The position numbers and the translations under genes were made by a program. Below the pieces are notes generated by a model that worked only from the letters and a program-made list of their open reading frames with translations, did no database searches and was not told the DNA's origin. A stretch of 10,345 nt of DNA from JAIVGV01 sp045807785 (GTDB taxonomy: Bacteria; Acidobacteriota; Blastocatellia; Pyrinomonadales; Pyrinomonadaceae): assembly GCA_045807785.1 (NCBI GenBank), contig JBJMGS010000010.1, positions 1-10,345 on the forward strand, given 5' to 3'. The stretch's first letter is position 1, and every line of letters starts with the position of its first letter. Below are positions 1 to 6,529 of the stretch, piece after piece.

Positions 1-1932
1 GACGGGAATCGCATCGGAGCTGAAGGCGTCGAGGACGATCAGACCGTAACCGTTCGCGGGCGCGTCGGCGAGCCGCAGCCGCGCGTCGCCGAGCACGACC
101 GTCACGGGCACATCGTGCGCGCAGTAAGAGAGATAAGTGAAATAGTCTGGCGTCTCGGCGATGCGCAAGACCGTGGGATTGATGTCGTAGAACGTCCAGC
201 GTTCGCCCGCGCGCGCGTAAGCCGCGGTCGTCCCCGCGCCGAGACCGACGACGGCGACGTTCTGAGACGCGGGTCGCCCGCGATAAGCGTCGAAGACCGC
301 GCCGAGCGGCCCCATGCGGTGGTAGTAAGAGAGCGGCTCGCACTGTTTACTGAGCGTGGTTGACTGCCGACCGTGGATGGTCGTGCCGTGGTAGAGCCAG
401 TGGAGGTCGCTGCCCGCGTCCTGCGTCACTTTGAGCGTGCCGTAAAAGTTGCGCGAGGTGAGCAGCGTGCGCGTGTCGAGCGAGTGGTAGAACGCGCCGC
501 CGATCATGATCGCGCCGAGCGCGAGCGCGAAGCGCACGGGGCGGCGGCGCAACTGGTAGGCGAGGATGAGCGGTACGCCGACGACGAGAGCGAGACGCTC
601 ATTCGTCTCCCAGTTGACGCGCGAGGCGACGAGGGCGAAAACCATCGTGAGCGCGCCGAGCGACGCCGCGTAACCGAGGTCGAGCCAGTGCGTGCGCGGA
701 GTGTTCGTCGCGTCGTTTGTCCGGCGCGGGATGAGCGCGCAGGCGGCGACGACGGCGAGCGGGTACTCTACGACGCGCGTGAAGACGACGGGCGCGATGA
801 GGGCGTTGAAGAGTCCGCCGAGCGCGCCGCCGACCGACAGCCACAGGTAAAACTCCGCGAGGCGCGACGCGGCGGGGCGGTCGTCGGCGAGCCGCCCGTG
901 ACACATCAGCGCGGCGACGAAGAAGAAGAGGAGGTGGAGCACGACGAGAAAGAAGACGGGCTGCGTCGCGCCCGACAGGTAAGCGAGCAGGAAGACGAGC
1001 GCGACGCCGGGCAGGATCAGTTCAATGCGTCGTCGGCGCGGTCGGCTCCGGCGCGCGAAGGCGATGACGAGTGTCAGCAGGTAGAGCGAGAGCGGGACGA
1101 CCCACAGCAAAGGGATCGAGGCGATGTCGGTCGAGACGTAAGTCGTCACGCCGAGCATCAGGCTCGACGGCACGAACGCGAGCGCGACCCAGAGCCCGCG
1201 CCGCCGCCACGTCAACGTTTCCGACTCTTCAGTTACATTCTCGCCCGCCGCACCTTCATCAATCACAGTCTCACTCGCCGCCTTGTCATCAATCGTCTCG
1301 CGCGTCCGTCGGGAAGTCGCGCGCCAGAACAAGGCGGCGCAGGCGGCGACGAGCAGGGCGAGCGCGGCGTAGGCGAGTGACCAGACGTGGCTCTGCCGTC
1401 GCAGCGTCAGCGCGGGCTCGATGACCAGCGGGTAACTGAGGAGCGCGACAAGGCTCCCGGCGTTACTCGCCGCGTAGAGGAAGTAAGGGTCGCGCGCGGA
1501 CTTGTGGCGCGTCGCGCCGAACCAACTCTGGAGCAGCGGGCCGAGGGTCGAGACGGCGAAGAAGGGGAGGCCGACGATTAAGGATAAGCGACCGAGCAGC
1601 CAGAACGCGGGGTTGCCTTCGCGCGGAACATTCGCGGCGGTCGCGGCTGAGATCGAGATCGGAAAACTGGCGACGGCGGCGGCGAGCAGCAGGAGCTGCG
1701 CGAAGACTTGTTGTCGCGGCGTGAGTCGGCGCGAGGCGAAGAGCGCGTAAGCATAGGCGGCGAGCAACATCGTCTGGAAAAATAGGAGGCAAGTGTTCCA
1801 GACGGCGGGTGTGCCGCCCAACAGCGGCAAGAGCATCTTCGCCACCATCGGCTCGACCCAGAAGAGAAGCGCGGCGCTCACGAACAACGTCGCGGAGAAG
1901 AGAAGCGGCAGCGCGCTTTTTCGGTTGGTCAT
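1..1932 (-). CDS. Fused MFS-like membrane / spermidine synthase-like protein, C-terminus cut by window edge
   Basis: A single open frame runs from the ATG at 1932 to base 1 (644 codons, no stop), so the gene continues outside the window. Residues 7-24 form the first membrane segment, and about ten hydrophobic segments follow up to about residue 480. Typical family landmarks are GGTPAVWNT (39-47), DPYFLYAASNAGS (148-160) and the stretch at 263-292. The C-terminal part is a Rossmann methyltransferase-like spermidine synthase domain: GLGAG (563-567) for nucleotide binding, an acidic D583 at the end of strand 2, GDAR with D616, and VLDAFSSDAIP (633-643) with D635 at the catalytic-Asp position. 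This matches the family annotated as fused MFS/spermidine synthase. Real aminopropyltransferase activity is unproven in such fusions. Residues 205-242 are a charged linker containing a short tandem duplication (ETIDDKAASE / ETVIDEGAAGE). No clear Shine-Dalgarno precedes the ATG; the start is chosen because family homology begins immediately after it. Open frames on the plus strand across this stretch are shadows. Confidence 0.88.
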   Translation of the reverse strand, partial: MTNRKSALPLLFSATLFVSAALLFWVEPMVAKMLLPLLGGTPAVWNTCLLFFQTMLLAAYAYALFASRRLTPRQQVFAQLLLLAAAVASFPISISAATAANVPREGNPAFWLLGRLSLIVGLPFFAVSTLGPLLQSWFGATRHKSARDPYFLYAASNAGSLVALLSYPLVIEPALTLRRQSHVWSLAYAALALLVAACAALFWRATSRRTRETIDDKAASETVIDEGAAGENVTEESETLTWRRRGLWVALAFVPSSLMLGVTTYVSTDIASIPLLWVVPLSLYLLTLVIAFARRSRPRRRRIELILPGVALVFLLAYLSGATQPVFFLVVLHLLFFFVAALMCHGRLADDRPAASRLAEFYLWLSVGGALGGLFNALIAPVVFTRVVEYPLAVVAACALIPRRTNDATNTPRTHWLDLGYAASLGALTMVFALVASRVNWETNERLALVVGVPLILAYQLRRRPVRFALALGAIMIGGAFYHSLDTRTLLTSRNFYGTLKVTQDAGSDLHWLYHGTTIHGRQSTTLSKQCEPLSYYHRMGPLGAVFDAYRGRPASQNVAVVGLGAGTTAAYARAGERWTFYDINPTVLRIAETPDYFTYLSYCAHDVPVTVVLGDARLRLADAPANGYGLIVLDAFSSDAIPV

Positions 1933-2123
1933 TAAATTGTGCTGGCGATGGCGCTCCGGCTTAGTTGATCCGCGAACTCGATAGCCTCATTGTAATGCGC
2001 GGCGGCTGAAGACTAGTAGCGAGGCGCGCGAAAACAGTTTGCCAGCGAGCGGGCGCGTGAGTATCATGCCGCCGTCTTCGTTAACCCTGCCCGGCGGCCC
2101 CTGATCCTGCTTCGTGTGCCGAG
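1933..2123. promoter_or_regulatory. Divergent intergenic region between two membrane-protein genes
   Basis: This 191-bp gap separates two divergently transcribed genes and so must carry both promoters, unless these lie within the genes. It is locally less GC-rich at 1933-2000. I could not find a convincing -35/-10 pair on either strand. A GCCGCCG (2068-2074) / CGGCGGC (2092-2098) inverted repeat with a 17-nt loop lies just upstream of the plus-strand gene. It has no T-tract, so it is not an obvious terminator; it could be a leader hairpin or chance in GC-rich DNA. Confidence 0.4.
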
Positions 2124-4187
2124 ATGTTCAAGAAGCTGCGGACGCTCAAACGTCGAACGCCGCCCGCGTGGTTGCGCGAGTGTCTGAACCTGCTCGGCTT
2201 CTTCGCGCTGACTTCGCTGATGACGTGGCCGTGGGTGACGCGGATGCGCGACGCCGTTGCAGACCCCGGTGATCCTTACGCGATCGCCTGGGTGCTCTGG
2301 TGGGACTTTCACCAGACCTTCCACGCCCCGCTCCAACTCTTCCACGCCAACGTCTTCTACCCAGATAAGTACACGCTCGCTTTCTCCGAGCACGACTATG
2401 GCATCGCGCTCCTCTGCTTCCCGCTCTTTGCCATCGGCTTGCGCGCGCTGACGGTTCACAGCGTCGCCACCTTTGCCGCCTTCGCCTTCAGCGGTTACGG
2501 CGCGTTCCGGCTCGCGCGGACGACGACCGACTCGGTCGGCGCGGCGTGGCTCGCCGGCATCGTCTTCGCCTTTATCCCCTACCGCTTCCACCTGCTCTCG
2601 CACCTGCACTACATGTTCGCCGGGTGGATGCCGCTGCTCGTCGAGGCGCTCGTGTTCTTTGCGCGCGCGCGGACGCGGCGTCGCGCCGCGTGGCTCGGCA
2701 TCAGTTTCCTGATGAACGGGTTGACCTGCATCACCTGGCTCGTCATGACGACCGTCCCGCTCGCGCTCACCGCCGCGTACCTCGTCGCACGCTACCGCCT
2801 GCAACGCGACCGCGCCTTCTGGTCGCGGGGTGCGGTCGCCATCGTCGCGGCGTCGCTGCTGCTCATGCCGTTCATGCTGCCCTACCAGAAAGTGACCAAG
2901 CTTTACGGATTCAAATTCCCGGACGACGACGCGATCAAGCATTCGGCGAGCGCGGCTGACTGGCTCGCCGTCGAGCGGCGCAACCGTGTGTGGAGCGGTC
3001 TGGGCGACACACTGCCCGGTGTGCAGTACAAACTCTTCCCCGGACTCACGCCACTGCTACTCGCCCTCGCCGCGCTCATTACGGCGACTGCCGCCGCGGG
3101 TGAATCGCGCCGCGCTTTAGAAGATGAAGAAGAAGCGCGCGCGGAAGAGAGACGGACGGGAGAGAGGGGAAGGGATAAACCCCCGCACAGACTCCTCTTC
3201 GCGCTCGACGCGCTCGCCATCATTGCCGGATCGGTCGCGCTCGTCGGCGCGGGCTACGCGGGCGCGCATTCGACGGTCGTCGGAATCGAGGTCGTCGGAG
3301 CCGGAGTCTCAGACGACGCGCTCCTTCTGTTAGTCGTGGCGCTCTGCGTGCGCTGGTGCGTCGCGTACCCGCAACTGCTCATGCGCGGAGATGGGGCAAA
3401 CTTGATCGAGACGCTGCGCGCGACGCGGCGCCCGGACGCTTTCTGGATCGGGCTCGCGTGGGCGTTTGCGGGCTTCCTCGGCTCGTTCGGGATGAAGTTC
3501 TTCCTCTACCGCGAGCTCTACGAGTCGCTGCTTCCGTTTCGCAGCCTGCGCATCCCGGCGCGCGCGGCGATGCTCTGCTACGTCGGGCTCGCGCTGCTCG
3601 CCGCCGTCGGCGCGACTCACCTCGCGCGCGCCCTCTCGATTCGTTCGGCGAAGCTCAAGCCCGCATTTGTCTATGCGGCGCTCGCGGCCCTGCTGCTCTT
3701 CGAGCTGCACGGCTCGCCGCTCGAGTTCACGCGCGGCGCGGTCTTCCCCGACGAGGTGACGCTGCGCCTTAAGCGCACAGAGATGCGCGGCGGTGTGGTG
3801 GAGCTGCCTTCGTCGCAGAGCGAGCTGAACAATCATCTCTACATGCTGCGCGCCGCAGACCACGGACGCCCGCTCGTCAACGCCACGTCGAGCTTCATCT
3901 CCGAAGAGACGTGGCAGATTTTCCAACTGACGAAAGGCCCCGGCGTCGATCCGAAGCTGCTCGATCTGTTCGAGCAAGTCCCGGTCTCATACGTCGTTGT
4001 CCGGCACAGATGGATCAAGGATGATCGGCGAGACGATTTCGCGCGCTTCCTCGCGCAGGCGGAAGCATCGGGCAGGCTGCGGCTGATCCACACCTACCCA
4101 GACGGCAACGCACTCTACGCCGTGACGCGGACAGAGCCGGAGGCAACGCCGGACGACGCGCAGCCGCCGACGCAGTCGTCTCCGTAA
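2124..4187 (+). CDS. Multi-pass membrane protein, GT-C glycosyltransferase-like (YfhO/ArnT-like architecture)
   Basis: The product has 687 residues. A short basic N-terminus (MFKKLRTLKRR) precedes the first membrane segment (about 21-37). The following loop reads DAVADPGDPYAIAW, with acidic residues D47 and D50, and continues with an FYPDKYTLAFSEHDYG segment (78-93; E89, H90, D91). An acidic residue pair in the first extracytoplasmic loop followed by about ten or more membrane helices and a C-terminal soluble domain (from about 540) is the layout of GT-C-fold, lipid-linked-sugar glycosyltransferases. I infer transfer of a sugar from a polyprenyl-phosphate donor at the outer face of the membrane; donor and acceptor are unknown. 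Residues 332-356 form a strongly charged Glu/Arg loop that breaks the hydrophobic pattern and is coded by AGA/AGG-rich, purine-rich DNA. The gene stands alone on its strand: it diverges from the spermidine-synthase-like gene and converges with the ATP-grasp gene 30 bp after its stop. The start is the first ATG that gives a complete first helix; the Shine-Dalgarno is weak. Confidence 0.8.
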   Translation: MFKKLRTLKRRTPPAWLRECLNLLGFFALTSLMTWPWVTRMRDAVADPGDPYAIAWVLWWDFHQTFHAPLQLFHANVFYPDKYTLAFSEHDYGIALLCFPLFAIGLRALTVHSVATFAAFAFSGYGAFRLARTTTDSVGAAWLAGIVFAFIPYRFHLLSHLHYMFAGWMPLLVEALVFFARARTRRRAAWLGISFLMNGLTCITWLVMTTVPLALTAAYLVARYRLQRDRAFWSRGAVAIVAASLLLMPFMLPYQKVTKLYGFKFPDDDAIKHSASAADWLAVERRNRVWSGLGDTLPGVQYKLFPGLTPLLLALAALITATAAAGESRRALEDEEEARAEERRTGERGRDKPPHRLLFALDALAIIAGSVALVGAGYAGAHSTVVGIEVVGAGVSDDALLLLVVALCVRWCVAYPQLLMRGDGANLIETLRATRRPDAFWIGLAWAFAGFLGSFGMKFFLYRELYESLLPFRSLRIPARAAMLCYVGLALLAAVGATHLARALSIRSAKLKPAFVYAALAALLLFELHGSPLEFTRGAVFPDEVTLRLKRTEMRGGVVELPSSQSELNNHLYMLRAADHGRPLVNATSSFISEETWQIFQLTKGPGVDPKLLDLFEQVPVSYVVVRHRWIKDDRRDDFARFLAQAEASGRLRLIHTYPDGNALYAVTRTEPEATPDDAQPPTQSSP

Positions 4188-4217
4188 AGCGCGACCGCGA
4201 GAGTTACGCGCGGGGTG

Positions 4218-5342
4218 TTAGCCCATCGGGTTGTAGCGCATTCCGAGCGTGACGATCTTTTGGAGGAGTTGCTCGTAAGAGACGCCGCAGTGGGCGGCGG
4301 AGTCGGCGAAGTCTTCGTCGCGCGCGATCTGCGGGTTCGGGTTGGCTTCGAGCAGGTACGCGCGCCCGTCCGCAGTGACGCGGTAGTCGAGCCGCGCGTA
4401 GCCGGAGAGATCGAGGATGCGGTAGATGCGTTTCGAGAGCCGCTGGAGCTTATGCAGCAGCTCGTCGTTCTTCTCTTTCTCTTCGGAGAGCACGGCGGGC
4501 TTGCTGACGACGCCCATCTTCTTCTGGTAGGCGAGATTCCACTTGACGTTCGAGGTGGCGATCTTCGGCACGCCCTCGCGCCAGTTCTCCATGTCCAGCT
4601 CCCACGGCGTGTAGGTCTGTAAATTGCGGTTGCCGATGACGCTGACGTAAATCTCTTTGCCGTCGATGAACTGTTCCGCGATGGCATGCTTGCCCGTCGT
4701 GCGGTGAATGAACTCGACGCGCTCGGCCAGTTTCTCTTCCGTCTCGACGAGCGACGCCTGCGAGATGCCGCGCGAGCCTTCCTCGACGAGCGACTTGACG
4801 AGCAGGGGGAAGTCGAGCCGCGCGGGACGCTTCACCTTGATGCCGACGGGGAAGACGGCGAAGCGTGGCACGTCGATGCCGTGGTAGTGGAGAATCTTTT
4901 TCGTGAGCGCCTTGTCCTGCGAGAGCGCCAAGCCGAGCGGGTTGCAGCCCGTGTAGGGGAGACGCCGCAGCTCCAGGTAGCTGACGACATGCTGCGAGAA
5001 GAGCGGGTAGCCCGCGAACTCTTCCAGCAGGTTGAACGCGACTTGGGGTCGCCCGTCCTGAATCGCCACGTCGATGACGCCGAGATCGTTCGAGATGCCG
5101 ACGGGCTCGACCTCGTGCCCCATCGCGCGCAGGGTGAAGACGACGCCGTCCTCGGTCTTGCGCAACTCCTTGTCTGGGTCGGAGTCGTCTGGCGGCTCGT
5201 CGGGCGGGACGAGTTCGTGGTGGACGAGGACGACGATGCGCAGCGACTTGTTGAGCTTGAACGCGCCGCCGCCGACCGCGCCACGAACTTCGTCGCCGTT
5301 GCCGCCGTTGCCGCCGTCGCTCTCGTGTTTATTCGCGCTCAT
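4218..5342 (-). CDS. ATP-grasp ligase, D-Ala-D-Ala-ligase-like
   Basis: The protein has 374 residues and is probably cytoplasmic. Residues 1-30 are Gly/Asn-rich and probably disordered. From 35 (RIVVLVHHELVPPDE) comes the N-terminal domain, with FNLLEEFAG (103-111) and YTGCNP (130-135). The ATP-grasp domain shows DKALTKK (143-149), PLLVKS with K183, EEGSRGIS (187-194), the hinge AEQFIDGKE (222-230), and metal ligands D319 in ARLDYR and E332/N334 in EANPNP. These are the ATP-grasp carboxylate-amine ligase landmarks. The HGxxGEDG signature of true D-Ala-D-Ala ligases is absent (its place is held by NLLEEFAG), so the substrate is probably not D-alanine. The start at 5342 overlaps the stop of the upstream peptidase gene (ATGA), which implies translational coupling. 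The frame stays open further upstream to 5807, but that part is antisense-like shadow inside the peptidase gene. Likely product: a peptide or amide bond; substrate unknown. Confidence 0.88.
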   Translation of the reverse strand: MSANKHESDGGNGGNGDEVRGAVGGGAFKLNKSLRIVVLVHHELVPPDEPPDDSDPDKELRKTEDGVVFTLRAMGHEVEPVGISNDLGVIDVAIQDGRPQVAFNLLEEFAGYPLFSQHVVSYLELRRLPYTGCNPLGLALSQDKALTKKILHYHGIDVPRFAVFPVGIKVKRPARLDFPLLVKSLVEEGSRGISQASLVETEEKLAERVEFIHRTTGKHAIAEQFIDGKEIYVSVIGNRNLQTYTPWELDMENWREGVPKIATSNVKWNLAYQKKMGVVSKPAVLSEEKEKNDELLHKLQRLSKRIYRILDLSGYARLDYRVTADGRAYLLEANPNPQIARDEDFADSAAHCGVSYEQLLQKIVTLGMRYNPMG

Positions 5343-6367
5343 AGAGGGATGCGGTGGTAGCCCGCGTACACGCCTTTCATCGTCTGTGCCGTGAGCATGA
5401 TCGAGACCTTGCGCTTCGCCGTCTCGCGTGGCGGGCGCACGCGCAGGCGCAGCTCCTTGCAGCGCGCGATGACGTTCTCCAGCACCTGATCGACCGCGTA
5501 GGTGTGGACGCCCGTCACCTCGGCGACCGTCTGCGACAGCTCGCGCTGCGACGCGCGCAGGAAGTGGACGGCGGTCGGGAACTTCTCGTTCCCCTTGTTC
5601 GGGTGGAAGACGCGGTGCAGGTCGCGGTCGTACACCTGCGTCCCCGCGAAGAGATAGCGGCTGCGCTTGTGCTCGTAGTGCTGGCGCAAAGTTTTCGTCA
5701 ACTTCGAGAGGGGCTCGACCGTGTCGCGGCGGCGGTTGGGCGGCGTCTGTCCCGACAGCTCGGCCATGAGCTGCGCGACGTATTTGAGTTTCTTGAGCGC
5801 GCCCCAATCCTGATAGCGCCTGCGCCAGCGCGAGCCGGGTTGCAGCCAGACGGCGAACGTCTCGGCGAAGTCCTCCGCCGGGTGCGCCTGCGCATACCAG
5901 GCCTTGAGGTGGAGGACGTAATCGCGGCTCGAAGGATCGGGCTTGTAGAACTGCGGGTAGCGTTCGCGGAAACTACCGAACTGGTCTCGCCAGAGCTTGC
6001 GCCGGTGGAGGTAGAAGGCGTTGCTGACGGCGTGCCCCGCCTCGTGGCGCATGATGCGCAGGCACTCGCGCTCGGTGCCGCCTTCAACTTCGAGCATCTG
6101 CCGGCGTTCGAGCTTCATCAGCCGCGGGTGCGCGAGGTAGAAGGGGATGGCGAAGCCCGGCACGCCGTCTGGGCAGAACCACTCCTCGCCGAGCCACACG
6201 TGCGGGCGCACACGCAGGTCGCGGCGCTCAAACTCTTCATAGACGCGCTCGACGCGCTCTTGGAGCACGGTGCGCTCAATACGTAGCGGCAGATCGCACA
6301 GGCGCAGATCAAGCAGCTCGTCGTCCGAGAGAGCGTCCCACTGAAATCTGCGCGCCGGTACGGCCAT
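5339..6367 (-). CDS. Putative zinc-binding metallopeptidase (Peptidase_Mx-like)
   Basis: The product has 342 residues, with no signal peptide or membrane segment, so it is probably cytoplasmic. The zinc motif HEAGH (108-112, H108, E109, H112) matches HExxH. It is followed about 50 residues later by AHPAEDFAETFAVWL (161-175), where E165 or E169 is the likely third zinc ligand as in gluzincins. This combination matches proteins annotated as putative zinc-binding metallopeptidase (PF15887-type). Their substrate is unknown to me. The second half (190-342) is rich in basic helices and contains a YDRDL motif. The start at 6367 is the first ATG and gives full N-terminal family-like sequence. It is the first gene of a two-gene unit: its TGA overlaps the ATG of the ATP-grasp ligase by four bases. 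The pairing suggests the two act on the same peptide-like compound, one making and the other trimming or releasing it; this is inference. Confidence 0.85.
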   Translation of the reverse strand: MAVPARRFQWDALSDDELLDLRLCDLPLRIERTVLQERVERVYEEFERRDLRVRPHVWLGEEWFCPDGVPGFAIPFYLAHPRLMKLERRQMLEVEGGTERECLRIMRHEAGHAVSNAFYLHRRKLWRDQFGSFRERYPQFYKPDPSSRDYVLHLKAWYAQAHPAEDFAETFAVWLQPGSRWRRRYQDWGALKKLKYVAQLMAELSGQTPPNRRRDTVEPLSKLTKTLRQHYEHKRSRYLFAGTQVYDRDLHRVFHPNKGNEKFPTAVHFLRASQRELSQTVAEVTGVHTYAVDQVLENVIARCKELRLRVRPPRETAKRKVSIMLTAQTMKGVYAGYHRIPL

Positions 6368-6409
6368 GCGTGTCAGTCCCGTCTCATTTGATATTCACGC
6401 CGCGTGCGT

Positions 6410-6444
6410 GTGACAGAGTAGCTAATCTACACGTCTGCTGTCAC
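6410..6444. promoter_or_regulatory. Nested inverted repeat upstream of the metallopeptidase/ATP-grasp operon
   Basis: GTGACAG (6410-6416) and CTGTCAC (6438-6444) form a perfect 7-bp inverted repeat with 21 bp between the arms. Inside it lies a second one, GTAG (6418-6421) / CTAC (6427-6430), around the AT-rich centre CTAAT. A further TGTCA half-site is at 6371-6375. The element lies 43-77 bp upstream of the operon start codon, where a promoter must be because a terminator closes the preceding gene. A weak minus-strand -35 (GTGACA) falls within the right arm. It could be an operator for a dimeric repressor; no regulator can be named. Confidence 0.35.
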
Positions 6445-6466
6445 TCCGCGCGCGCTGTTGGGCAGC

Positions 6467-6507
6467 AAAAAAATAAGCCGCGGGCGGTGATAAAACCGCC
6501 CGCGGCT
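6467..6507 (-). terminator. Intrinsic terminator of the RNase E/G gene
   Basis: A perfect 13-bp inverted repeat (arms 6476-6488 and 6495-6507, six-base loop) is followed on the minus strand by TATTTTTTT (6475-6467). The stem is almost all G-C. It begins 23 bp after the RNase stop codon and is in the right orientation to end that transcript, which separates it from the metallopeptidase operon downstream. Confidence 0.92.
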
Positions 6508-6529
6508 CACTCGTCGTTTCACGCAGCGG

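Noticed and set aside
373..1380. Long plus-strand open frame of 335 codons
   Set aside because: It is antisense to the continuous minus-strand membrane/spermidine synthase-like frame, is almost all Arg, Glu and Ala, and has no domain; it is a GC-driven shadow.
2064..2942. Minus-strand 292-codon open frame over the GT-C-like gene
   Set aside because: It is rich in Arg, Glu and Gly without any domain, and is antisense to a gene with clear membrane helices.
4188..4217. Possible bidirectional terminator between the convergent genes
   Set aside because: The 30 bp show only short CGCG matches and no T-tract on either strand.
5343..5807. N-terminal extension of the ATP-grasp frame up to an ATG at 5807
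   Set aside because: The extension lies in a different frame inside the well-supported metallopeptidase gene and has shadow-like composition; the ATGA junction at 5342 gives a natural start.
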